Below are positions 55,515 through 63,657 of a stretch of DNA of 64,000 nucleotides, piece by piece. The stretch covers positions 103,626 through 167,625 of the forward strand of contig JABDLD010000064.1 of the NCBI GenBank assembly GCA_013001885.1, given 5' to 3'. Within the stretch, counting starts at the first letter, position 1; every line of letters starts with the position of its first letter. The position numbers and the translations under genes were made by a program. The notes beneath the pieces are model-generated. The model did not search any database, was not told where the DNA came from, and saw nothing but the letters and a program-made list of their open reading frames with translations. The DNA is from Lysobacterales bacterium. GTDB lineage: Bacteria > Pseudomonadota > Gammaproteobacteria > Xanthomonadales > SZUA-36.

Positions 55515-56975
55515 TCAGCCGGCAAACAGGCTGGCCAGGCTGACGCCCGGTTCGAGACCGCCCTGTGCGCTGTCAGGAAATACACCCGCGCCCAGTTCGC
55601 TTCCGACCCAGTCCACCGCCTCGCTCAGGATGCGATCGGTTGAGGTCAGGCCTTCGATGTCTGCGCCCGGAGTTTGTAATGGAATCCGGCCCTCGCTATC
55701 GGGGCGGCTTTCGTGCAGTGGAAACATTTCACCATACACACCGCCACACACGGCATGGCCCAGCAGCATGCTGTAGGTGCCGCTGCCATGGTCGGTGCCG
55801 GCTGCGCCGTTGGCGATAAGCTGGCGGCCAAAGTCGCTGGCGAAATAGAACACCAGCTGGCCGGATGCAGGCTGTTCGGCGGCCGGCAGGGTTTCGATAG
55901 CGGTCATCGCTGTGTCCAGCCCGCCGCCTCTGCCGAACACATCGGCCAGGTTCGAGCCGATTTCTGCAGCCTGGTTGTTGTGCGTGTCCCAGCCGCCATA
56001 ACTCATCGAAACCACGCCAAGGCTCAGTTCGGATGGTACCTGGCAGACGTCGAACAAGTTGCGCGCCTGTTGTGCAAAATCCGGGTTCGACAATTGCAGT
56101 TTCAGCAATTCGTCCGGCAGCGGAATGCAGGAGGCGAGCTTCGCATCGACCTCGGCGGCAAACGTACGCAGCGCCGTGTTGTGCTGAAAAAAGGTGTGGT
56201 ACGGCCAGCTACCCGGTTTGTCCACACTGACCTCCGGGCCCCGGGCCTCGTAGTAGGCGCGCAGCGCACGGGCGAGGATGCTGCGCCGGCTGGCGGGCGC
56301 CCCGGCCTCTGCCTCGGGCAACGCCAGCGATCTCATGTCCTGGGCATGCAATACGCGTGCGAGCCGGTTGCCCTGCACCGTACCCTTGTTGAACGTCGTC
56401 ACGCTGTTGCCCAGTTCCACCGTATTGACGGTGCCGCCCAATTGTTCAACGAGGCGGCCGCCCCAGCCATCACGGTCAAAATTCAGCGCCGCGTAATCGG
56501 GCTCACCCGCGTCGGCATTGAGAATGGACTGGTCATGGCGGCGATTTCGCCCGCAGTAAGCATTGGCCACAATGGCCAGCCGGCCGTCATTGAACTGGCT
56601 ATGCAGCCAGGCCGCCCGGCTGTGGATGCCGAATTCCTGTCCGCTCAAGGGATCAGCGGTCAGCAGGTATTCGTTGTCGAACATCTGCTCGTAGTTCGCA
56701 TAGGCCTCGCTGTACAAAGAGCGCCGCGCCGACCACAGCAGTGACAGGTATTCGGTGTCAGGGTGGCCGGGAGACGGCATGAACAAGTAGCGGAAATCGG
56801 CCCCGCCCTGCAACATAACATTGACCAGGGTCCTGGGCATATCCTGCGGGATGCAGGCCTGGTCCTGGGCCAGCAGCAATCCGGGCTTGCCAGCCACGAC
56901 AGCGGCTGCCAGTGAGGCCGAAATGGACTGGCGAAGGAACGTCCGCCGATCGATGGCATTATTGAACGATTTCAT
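55515..56975 (-). CDS. DUF1501 domain protein
   Basis: A 486-residue protein with a twin-arginine signal (DRRTFLRQSISASLAAAVV), then a sulfatase-like alkaline-phosphatase fold of DUF1501: VNVMLQGGADFRYLF near the start, SMSYGGWDTHNNQAAEIG in the middle and TDHGSGTYSMLLG near the end. Function is unknown. DUF1501 genes almost always stand next to DUF1800 genes, as here, with a four-base ATGA overlap. Confidence 0.87.
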   Translation of the reverse strand: MKSFNNAIDRRTFLRQSISASLAAAVVAGKPGLLLAQDQACIPQDMPRTLVNVMLQGGADFRYLFMPSPGHPDTEYLSLLWSARRSLYSEAYANYEQMFDNEYLLTADPLSGQEFGIHSRAAWLHSQFNDGRLAIVANAYCGRNRRHDQSILNADAGEPDYAALNFDRDGWGGRLVEQLGGTVNTVELGNSVTTFNKGTVQGNRLARVLHAQDMRSLALPEAEAGAPASRRSILARALRAYYEARGPEVSVDKPGSWPYHTFFQHNTALRTFAAEVDAKLASCIPLPDELLKLQLSNPDFAQQARNLFDVCQVPSELSLGVVSMSYGGWDTHNNQAAEIGSNLADVFGRGGGLDTAMTAIETLPAAEQPASGQLVFYFASDFGRQLIANGAAGTDHGSGTYSMLLGHAVCGGVYGEMFPLHESRPDSEGRIPLQTPGADIEGLTSTDRILSEAVDWVGSELGAGVFPDSAQGGLEPGVSLASLFAG

Positions 56976-58873
56976 TTCGACTCTCCGGTTCGCGCAAATG
57001 CATAAGGCAACATCGTGATGAAATTGACCGCCATGCCAATCCGGGCCTGTTCTCCGGGATCGGCAAAATTCATGACGGTGGCGGCCAGCTCCCGGTCGAC
57101 CTCGGCCACGAATCCGGCCTCCAGGTCTTCGGAGCTGTAAAGCGCATCGATATTGCCGCGATCCACGACGGCCGCGAAATCAAAGCCCGTGGCCAGAAGC
57201 GCATGCACCTGGGCCTGTGCGATGGCATCGAAATTTGCACCGCCATCGGCAATAAATCGCTGCCATAACCACCGCGCGACATCGCCGACGACATGGTCTC
57301 CGGCGGCGTTGGCCGGAATCACCTTACTCCAGTCCTTGCGCCACACTTTAGGCGCGCTATCTTCAGCCAGGCGGTAGTACTGTTCGGTAGTACCCAGTGC
57401 TTCAGGACGGTCGACGTTCTGGTTCAGGGCGCTGCGGAAACCAAAGCGGTCATTGGCGGCGTCATTACCGGTCTGCCCGCCAAACACATCGCGGATCGGC
57501 GCGAATACCAATGCGTTCTGCTCAAACATCGGAACGACTGGTCCGAGGAAGAACGGCTTGGCGAAAGATTCCTCGTTGTCCAGTATTGCCGCGTTATGCA
57601 TGATCAGATTACGTTCGAAAGCGGACCAGTATTTGAATGAATCTTCGGTGTGAAACTGCGTTGAAACGGCGTAGCCCCGCAAGAATCGCAGGATGTCCAG
57701 TTCAGCGTCTTGCCAGGCTGCCTGTAATCCTTCGGCTTCTTCCGGGGTGATGACGGTATCGCCAAAAAAGCGCACCAGCTTCAGCGGCACATTGGCCATG
57801 GATTCAGGGTGAGACGCCGCCACCCGGCCCAGCGCTCTGAGCTTCTCACTGGCGGTGGCGCCACAGATATTGTGGTGCAGAATCTCAAGGCAACTGAATG
57901 GACCTTTGCGAAAGTCAATGTGTGCCGTCCGGTTATAAATCTGGCGGCCGGCCTCGTCGAAGTGGTCTGAAAAGTCGATCCCGGTCAGTAACCAGTCCCG
58001 TTGTGCGGCCGAATTGAAGCGGCCCGGCTTGGCGTCAACCATCATGCCGGTAAGGAGTTTGGCGTTGTTTTCGATGGTGACGCCTTCATGATATTCCGGG
58101 TCTTCCATCGTGCCCTCTATTCCGAACAGCAGCTGGAAATATTCACGCGCGAAATCATCATTGCCAAAGAACTCGCCGGTAAAGGGGTGTACATAAGAAG
58201 CAAAGTGCCCATAGGCAAACGCCACCGCGCCGTTGGTGGCAGCCTGGTACATCAGGTCCTCGAAACGACTGCTTTCCATCAGGGCTTTCACGGTGTCGTC
58301 GTAATAGTCACGGATCAGGCCCACGCCGGCGTTCTGCACATGGATCGAGGCGTGGTAGTTGGTCAGGTAAAACGCAACCTTGTGCAGGAACAGGTTGCAA
58401 CCGCGTGTATGCATGGCCCGCGGCCAGGTGAGATACAGGCCGACGGGACTCAATATTTCGAGATCATCGTTCAGCATGCTGTAAAAAGAGCGGTCGGACT
58501 GGCGGACAGGGTTAGCCGGATCGTTGGACCCCCACAGCTGCTGTAGTTCGGTCATGGACGTGCATTGAACAACGGCCGCGCCAGGCTCAGGCGCAGACAA
58601 ACGCCTGTTGACCGCATTGAAATTGAGCATCTGCACGACGGCGATTTCCGGCTTCAATCGCGCCCATCGCCCAATCTGCTTGTTGCTGGCATGGCCGCCG
58701 AACGCGAAGGCCTGCAAGACGCGGCGCACTGAGCTTTCGTTCCAATCGCTGCTCTGCACCACTTCGAGTCCATCCAGCCTGACGCTGTTCTGTGCCCAGG
58801 CCGCTGCGGGCAGGAGATGAGAAACGGCCAGTAGCGCTCCCCCGGCCAAAATTCCAATCAGTTTCGAATACAT
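56972..58873 (-). CDS. DUF1800 domain protein
   Basis: A 633-residue exported protein with a signal peptide (MYSKLIGILAGGALLAVSHL, cleaved near AWAQ). The body has DUF1800 features: RVLQAFAFGGHAS, ANGAVAFAYGHFASYVHPF, NDDFAREYFQLLFGIEG and AHIDFRKGPFSCLEILHHNI with many His and Asp residues. Function unknown; may be a secreted enzyme working with the DUF1501 protein. ATG 58873 follows AGAGGAAAAG. Divergent from the repeat region next to kefB. Confidence 0.82.
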   Translation of the reverse strand: MYSKLIGILAGGALLAVSHLLPAAAWAQNSVRLDGLEVVQSSDWNESSVRRVLQAFAFGGHASNKQIGRWARLKPEIAVVQMLNFNAVNRRLSAPEPGAAVVQCTSMTELQQLWGSNDPANPVRQSDRSFYSMLNDDLEILSPVGLYLTWPRAMHTRGCNLFLHKVAFYLTNYHASIHVQNAGVGLIRDYYDDTVKALMESSRFEDLMYQAATNGAVAFAYGHFASYVHPFTGEFFGNDDFAREYFQLLFGIEGTMEDPEYHEGVTIENNAKLLTGMMVDAKPGRFNSAAQRDWLLTGIDFSDHFDEAGRQIYNRTAHIDFRKGPFSCLEILHHNICGATASEKLRALGRVAASHPESMANVPLKLVRFFGDTVITPEEAEGLQAAWQDAELDILRFLRGYAVSTQFHTEDSFKYWSAFERNLIMHNAAILDNEESFAKPFFLGPVVPMFEQNALVFAPIRDVFGGQTGNDAANDRFGFRSALNQNVDRPEALGTTEQYYRLAEDSAPKVWRKDWSKVIPANAAGDHVVGDVARWLWQRFIADGGANFDAIAQAQVHALLATGFDFAAVVDRGNIDALYSSEDLEAGFVAEVDRELAATVMNFADPGEQARIGMAVNFITMLPYAFARTGESK

Positions 58874-59267
58874 CAATCTTTTCCTCTGGAAAACGGTCTT
58901 TCAACCCATGAGTTTCCCGAAAAGGAGATTTATATGACAGGCATCCTGGATCAGGGCCGAATACAAACGCTGGAATGGCCCCGTTACGACCCTGACGATG
59001 AACACGCCAGCCCAGCCCGCCTCAACGGGTGGACCCGGCAGATGACGGATGCGCTGAAGGCGGGTTTGAGTGGCGCATTGGAATTATTAACAACCTTTTC
59101 AGGCATTCCGACAAGTATCGGGGTTTTTACTGACCGCAGATGCAACTCTGGCGTCCCTTGAACCATCGGTGTCTTCGCCGCCGGGGGTGCCAGGCGCTAG
59201 TAAGGAAAGCCTTGTCGCGATTGCGGTAGTATTTTTTAGCAGGTCCGCGAGCAGTAAGCCGTGATTA
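58874..59267. other. intergenic region before kefB with repeat copy 1
   Basis: About 390 bases between divergent DUF1800 and kefB genes. It contains the first copy of a ~72-base direct repeat (59093-59163) and an open frame of 75 codons at 58934-59161 with a good AAGGAG ribosome site, whose 3' part runs through the repeat. A gene is not supported because that 3' part is repeat sequence. Confidence 0.5.
59093..59163. repeat. direct repeat flanking kefB, left copy
   Basis: 71 bases beginning ACCTTTTCAGGCATTCCGAC and ending CCTTGAAC. Matches 61137-61209 at about 60 positions with a two-base gap. It contains a small CCGA/TCGG hairpin conserved in both copies. Read on the minus strand both copies encode the string VGMPEKV. 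Confidence 0.85.
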
Positions 59268-61019
59268 ATGTTGCTTACTCCAAGTTATACTGGGCTAATG
59301 GTGTCTGCTTACCTTTACGATATCGTTATTTTGTTGCTGGCGGCTGTGGTACTGGTGCCGCTGTTCCAAGCCATGCGCCTGGGTGCGGTCCCCGGCTTCC
59401 TGGTGGCTGGAATCCTCGTGGGCCCTGGTGGTTTCGGGCTGATCGATAAAGTTGAGGAGATTGTGCATCTCGCCGAGATCGGCGTTGTTTTGCTGCTGTT
59501 CGTCATTGGAATCGAGCTCAAGCCGTCGCGGCTATGGCTGATGCGCCGAATGGTATTTGGTCTCGGAAGCAGCCAGGTGCTGCTGACCGGCGCGATTCTG
59601 GCAACAATAGCATATTTTTTCTTCGGCCTGAGCATGCAGACTGCGGTACTACTGGGCACTGCCCTGGCACTGTCGTCCACGGCCATGGTACTGCAAATAC
59701 TGTCCGAACAAAGGGCCCTGATGACCACCTATGGCCGCGGCTCATTCGCAGTTTTGCTGATGCAGGACCTGGCTGTTGTGCCCCTGTTGGCAATGGTTCC
59801 ATTGTTGGCCAATTCGGCGGCTGGCGGTGAAATTGGTCTTGGTGGGAGTGTACTGATTGCGCTGCTTGAATCGATGGCGATTGTAGGCCTGGTCGTGGTC
59901 ACCGGTCGATATCTTTTGCACCCCATATTGCATCGCGTGGCGAAAACCGGAAATCCGGAGATTTTCACGGCGACTGCTGTGCTGATCGTGCTCGGTGCGG
60001 CACTGGCCAGCGACCGTGCCGGATTGTCCATGGCGATGGGTGCTTTCCTGGCAGGCTTGTTGATCTCCGAATCGGCATTCAGGCATCAAGTGATCGCTGA
60101 AATCGAGCCATTCCGGGGTTTGTTACTGGGTCTGTTTTTCATGTCGATGGGCCTTTTATTCAATTTCGAGCCCCTGTTGCAGCATCCGCTGGAAATGCTG
60201 GCACTGGTTGTCTCGCTGTTAGCTCTGAAAATTGCCATTCTATTGCCGCTGGCCCGCTTGTTCAGGCTGGAAACGCGACAGGCTTTCGCCGTCGCCTTGC
60301 TGTTGGCGCAAAGTGGCGAATTTGCACTGGTCGCCTTCGCACTCGCCCGGCAGGCTGGCTTGCTCGATGCTGGTCTTTTTCAGAATTTGCTGCCAATTGT
60401 ACTGCTTAGCATGCTCATGACTCCCTTCCTGGCCATGGCGGCCCGTCATATTGCCGGCTATCGCCCTCGCACCGGCGGGGATGAAAACGCCGCTCACGAA
60501 AACACAACTCCCGAGAATGCTCCGGTCGTTATTGCGGGTTACGGAAGAGTGGGCCGGCGGGTGGGTGAGATTCTCGCGCGGGCCGACCAACCGTTCGTTG
60601 CGGTCGATTCCGACTCGGCCCTGGTATCACGCGAGCGCAAACTGGATAATCCGGTTTACTACGGAAATGTGACCCAGGCTGGCCTTTTGCGGTCGCTGGG
60701 TGCCGGTGGCGCGAAAATTATCGTGGTGACACTGAACGACCCGGAGGCAACGACCCGGCTCGTGTCAACACTGAAGGAACAATACCCTGATGTCGCCATT
60801 CTTGCTCGAGGCCATAACCTGGAAATCTGTCAGGATTTGGTCCGAATGGGTTCTGCCGGGGTCGTGTCTGAAAATGTCGAAGCCAGCCTTGAATTGTCGC
60901 GTATGGTCATGGAACTGATGGGTGGCTCAGATGCCCAACAAGAAGAGGTCCTTAATAGTTTTCGTCGTCATTACCATGAACAGATTTACCAGGTGCATTT
61001 CGACAAAACCACGCCTTAG
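59268..61019 (+). CDS. kefB: KefB/KefC-type monovalent cation:proton antiporter
   Basis: A 583-residue CPA2 transporter with about 12-13 helices followed by a cytoplasmic RCK_N domain. FLVAGILVGPGGFGLID and MQDLAVVPLLAMVP with the conserved Gln-Asp, MAMGAFLAGLLISES, then VVIAGYGRVGRRVGEILARA (nucleotide-binding Gly motif), split here into shorter pieces. It resembles KefB/KefC/YbaL glutathione- or NAD-gated potassium efflux systems. ATG 59268 is weakly supported; ATG 59298 (MVSAYLYD) is an alternative. A direct repeat stands on each side. No KefF/KefG ancillary gene is seen. Confidence 0.87.
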   Translation: MLLTPSYTGLMVSAYLYDIVILLLAAVVLVPLFQAMRLGAVPGFLVAGILVGPGGFGLIDKVEEIVHLAEIGVVLLLFVIGIELKPSRLWLMRRMVFGLGSSQVLLTGAILATIAYFFFGLSMQTAVLLGTALALSSTAMVLQILSEQRALMTTYGRGSFAVLLMQDLAVVPLLAMVPLLANSAAGGEIGLGGSVLIALLESMAIVGLVVVTGRYLLHPILHRVAKTGNPEIFTATAVLIVLGAALASDRAGLSMAMGAFLAGLLISESAFRHQVIAEIEPFRGLLLGLFFMSMGLLFNFEPLLQHPLEMLALVVSLLALKIAILLPLARLFRLETRQAFAVALLLAQSGEFALVAFALARQAGLLDAGLFQNLLPIVLLSMLMTPFLAMAARHIAGYRPRTGGDENAAHENTTPENAPVVIAGYGRVGRRVGEILARADQPFVAVDSDSALVSRERKLDNPVYYGNVTQAGLLRSLGAGGAKIIVVTLNDPEATTRLVSTLKEQYPDVAILARGHNLEICQDLVRMGSAGVVSENVEASLELSRMVMELMGGSDAQQEEVLNSFRRHYHEQIYQVHFDKTTP

Positions 61020-61136
61020 TTCGAAACCTCAATACTGAAATATTGCCATGCCAATGCAGCCCTGGCAGGCTGACTTACTGCGCTGGCTCTTAGAAAGGAA
61101 TTGAAGAGCCGGTTGGTGCGCGTAGGAATTTTAATC

Positions 61137-61209
61137 ACCTTTTCAGGCATTCCGACAGGTATCGGGGGTTTGTTTCTGACCACAGATGCAACTCTGGCGC
61201 CCCCTGAAC
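61137..61209. repeat. direct repeat flanking kefB, right copy
   Basis: 73 bases aligned to 59093-59163 in the same orientation. Beyond this core the upstream flanks share scattered bases, suggesting an older, longer repeat. Confidence 0.85.
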
Positions 61210-61381
61210 GACCGGAATCCTGGCCGGCAGCGCAGTTGCACGCTCGCCCAGCAACCCGCGATGACTCCATTCCCGCATCACAGCCGAACCCGCCCCAGGG
61301 CTCACCGCCGACGGGACATCAAATCAGGTCGAACGTTTGTTCCTGGTGCCCCGGGGGTGCCGCGCCACGGCACGATCCTCG

Positions 61382-61427
61382 AAAAAAGGGGCCGGATACG
61401 ATTATTCAGAACGTACCCGGCCTTTTT
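61382..61427. terminator. bidirectional terminator between kefB and the spondin-domain gene
   Basis: GGCCGGATACG (61390-61400) pairs with CGTACCCGGCC (61412-61422) with one A-C mismatch; A-tract on the left and T-tract on the right make it usable on both strands. Confidence 0.75.
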
Positions 61428-61470
61428 CCGATTCAGAGGGTGACTCAAGTAACCGTATATACCGCGGCAC

Positions 61471-62214
61471 TCACTCGATGCGCTCGATGGTCACTTCGAC
61501 CACTGGGTTACGCCAGTCGTGTACAGCGGCTGACAGTCCGCCCATGCCGCCGACGCCGTGAATGCCGGCATGGACATGTATGTAGCCCTCACCGCCTTCA
61601 TTAATACCTACTCCAGAGACGGGATCTTCGTCTGTCGCGCCCAGTGCGCCGACCGTATCGGCGCTTTCGGCATTCGCTTCGCTGCCGGCATCATATGCGC
61701 TGCCACTGACATGCACGGTATCGCCGATACCACGCGGCAACATTACCCCGCGCACCGCATAGACGGCGTCGTTGGTCGCTCCCAGCATGCCCACGGAACT
61801 CAGGTACTTGGCATTACCCGAAGCGCTGATCGTGGTGGAATTGAACCCGCCGGGGAAGATCACCGGCGGCGTGTTGCTCGTTGCCAGCACCTTGGCCTCC
61901 CAGACACCGGTTGAGGCTGCGACCTGGTCCAGAACGTGAAACGGGTAACCTGTTTCCGCCATCGCGGCAAGCGCAAAATAATCAGCGTAACCGCCGTCTC
62001 CCGGCATCGGAGCAGCACCCAGCTCGAACAGCCGAAACGAACCGTCGTGGGTCGCAATGACCGACGGAGCCACCGGTTGTCCCAAAGTGGCGTTCGTGAT
62101 TGTGACCTGGTACAAACGGTCTTTGCCGTTCGCCATGGCGACGGGTGAGAGCATGGCGCTGGCAACGACGAGGGTGACGCCGAGGAGAGCGTTTCTAAAA
62201 TTCAGTACTTTCAT
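61471..62214 (-). CDS. spondin domain-containing secreted protein
   Basis: A 247-residue exported protein: signal peptide (MKVLNFRNALLGVTLVVASA, cleaved near VAMA), then a spondin_N-type domain: LYQVTITNATLGQPVAPSV, ATHDGSFRLFELGA, LAAMAETGYPFHVLD, PGGFNSTTI and the C-terminal EGYIHVHAGIHGVGG, split into shorter blocks. Bacterial spondin-domain proteins are periplasmic or secreted and of unknown role. It lies 215 bases downstream of the NrsF-type gene on the same strand and may be a target of the adjacent sigma factor. Confidence 0.78.
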   Translation of the reverse strand: MKVLNFRNALLGVTLVVASAMLSPVAMANGKDRLYQVTITNATLGQPVAPSVIATHDGSFRLFELGAAPMPGDGGYADYFALAAMAETGYPFHVLDQVAASTGVWEAKVLATSNTPPVIFPGGFNSTTISASGNAKYLSSVGMLGATNDAVYAVRGVMLPRGIGDTVHVSGSAYDAGSEANAESADTVGALGATDEDPVSGVGINEGGEGYIHVHAGIHGVGGMGGLSAAVHDWRNPVVEVTIERIE

Positions 62215-62428
62215 GTGATCTTCTCCATTTGAATGTGAATCGAAAAGTTGATACTGACCTCACAACTTCGCCAGAATCTTGTTCTACCTATAACTGAAGC
62301 AACGTGTGAGCCCGCTGGTGAAAAGCCGACACTCAACAACCCTTGCGGGCTTAAAAGCGGATACGTGGTACAGGAAGGAGAAGTTACAAAAGCCCTGATT
62401 TTTTCTGGACGCCGTCGAAGATTTGCAT

Positions 62429-63088
62429 TTATGACAGGCCGGAATCGCTGCGACGCGGGCGCAACTTCGCGGCACCAGCGGCGGCCACGATCACCATCAG
62501 CAAACCCGGGAGTATGTGAAAGGCCAGGATATGCGACGGTTCGTACATGCAGGCAATTTGCATATACAGGGCGGGTAACATTCCCGCGGCCAGCCCGATA
62601 GACATGGCCGTAAGCACCGGGCGCAGCGGATAACGCCGCCGAACGTAATAGAGACCGGCCAGAATCACGGGGAGCGCATAGACCATTGTTTCAAAATGGC
62701 AGTGGTGGCGTGCGCCCAGTGTCGAAGGTTCCAGGGCGGGGCTGAAAAATCCCAAGACGTACTGGGTCAGCCACAGCATCATCAGCACGGCGCCGGTTAC
62801 GGCAAACGGTTTGCTCAATGCGGCCGGCACAGAAGAGCGAAAAGCCAGCAGGCTAACCCAAAGTATCGCTGCCACACCCAACATGGTTTCAAGCAAAAAA
62901 CGGGGTTCCGTGGCCAGTTGTGTCAACGCGCCCGGCCGAATGGGGCCAATTATCCGGGTAACCACGACCACGTAAATTGCACTCAGCAAAAACCAGGACA
63001 TAGCCAGCTTGTTGATATTGGGAAGCGCCTTCACCGGCGCCAGGTCCGTGCTGAGATTGGATATCAATGTGTTGTGTTTTTTCTTCAT
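62429..63088 (-). CDS. NrsF/DUF1109 family anti-sigma factor
   Basis: A 219-residue protein with six membrane helices and a short cytoplasmic N-terminus ISNLSTDLAPVKALPNINK that matches the sigma-binding segment of DUF1109. NrsF proteins restrain ECF sigma factors of the SigF type; a pair of cysteines or a metal may release them. Cysteines are visible in HHCHFETM and QIACMYEP. The ATG overlaps the sigma gene stop by four bases, as expected for a regulatory pair. Confidence 0.87.
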   Translation of the reverse strand: MKKKHNTLISNLSTDLAPVKALPNINKLAMSWFLLSAIYVVVVTRIIGPIRPGALTQLATEPRFLLETMLGVAAILWVSLLAFRSSVPAALSKPFAVTGAVLMMLWLTQYVLGFFSPALEPSTLGARHHCHFETMVYALPVILAGLYYVRRRYPLRPVLTAMSIGLAAGMLPALYMQIACMYEPSHILAFHILPGLLMVIVAAAGAAKLRPRRSDSGLS

Positions 63089-63657
63089 GATTGTTCCGCT
63101 TCCATCAATCGGCTGAGTTTGCGGATGGCACGGTGTACCCGCACCTTGACAAGGCTTTGAGAAATGCCAAGTTTCGCGGCTGTTTCTGCAACGCTGAAGC
63201 CAATAATTTTGGTTAGCACGAGCACATCCCGGTATTCCTCGGACAATGAATCGAGCAAGCGACCGCTGATCATCTCGCTCTCCGCCTCACTCTGCGCATT
63301 CGTCTGAGACAGGATCTCCTGCTCTCCCCTGTATTGTCTGGTCATTTTTTGCCGGGTGCTCTGCTTGCGTAACGTATCAATGGCCTTGTGTCGGACGATG
63401 GCAAATAACCAGGGCCGGAACGGCCGGCTCTGATCATAGGTATGGCGGGCCTGGTGAATCGCGATCAGGGTCTCCTGCACACAATCCTCCGTAAAATGGT
63501 GGTTGCCAAAACGACTACGCAAGAAATTGTAAATCACGTCAGTCAATTCACTCAGCAACTGCCGGTAATCGAGTTCGTTTCCTGCTTGTGCGCTCCCCAT
63601 TAGTTTTCTCCAGCGCTGCTCGTCAGATTGGCGCTTCGTTTGGGTGCTTTTTGTCAC
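63085..63657 (-). CDS. ECF sigma factor (SigF/NrsF-type pair)
   Basis: A sigma-70 family protein of about 190 residues. Region 2: RSRFGNHHFTEDCVQETLIA and FRPWLFAIVRHKAIDTLRK; region 4: LSEEYRDVLVLTKIIGFSVAE and KLGISQSLVKVRVHRAIRKL. GTG 63657 (VTKSTQTKRQ) was chosen because the residues before the first later ATG (63600) look like real sigma sequence (RWRKLMGSAQ) and a GGAAA precedes it. The frame is open to 63753. Overlaps the NrsF gene by four bases. Confidence 0.88.
   Translation of the reverse strand: MTKSTQTKRQSDEQRWRKLMGSAQAGNELDYRQLLSELTDVIYNFLRSRFGNHHFTEDCVQETLIAIHQARHTYDQSRPFRPWLFAIVRHKAIDTLRKQSTRQKMTRQYRGEQEILSQTNAQSEAESEMISGRLLDSLSEEYRDVLVLTKIIGFSVAETAAKLGISQSLVKVRVHRAIRKLSRLMEAEQS

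Larger units (their letters stand above)
61020..61470. other. intergenic region after kefB with repeat copy 2
   Basis: 450 bases between convergent genes. It holds the right copy of the ~72-base repeat (61137-61209), a CCGGGGGTGCC stretch that also occurs after the left copy, and a bidirectional terminator (61382-61427). Open frames in it are short and include the repeat; none is supported as a gene. Confidence 0.5.

Noticed and set aside
62310..62352. AGCCCGC/GCGGGCT inverted repeat as terminator between the NrsF-type and spondin genes
   Set aside because: The loop is about 27 bases and no T-tract follows on the minus strand.
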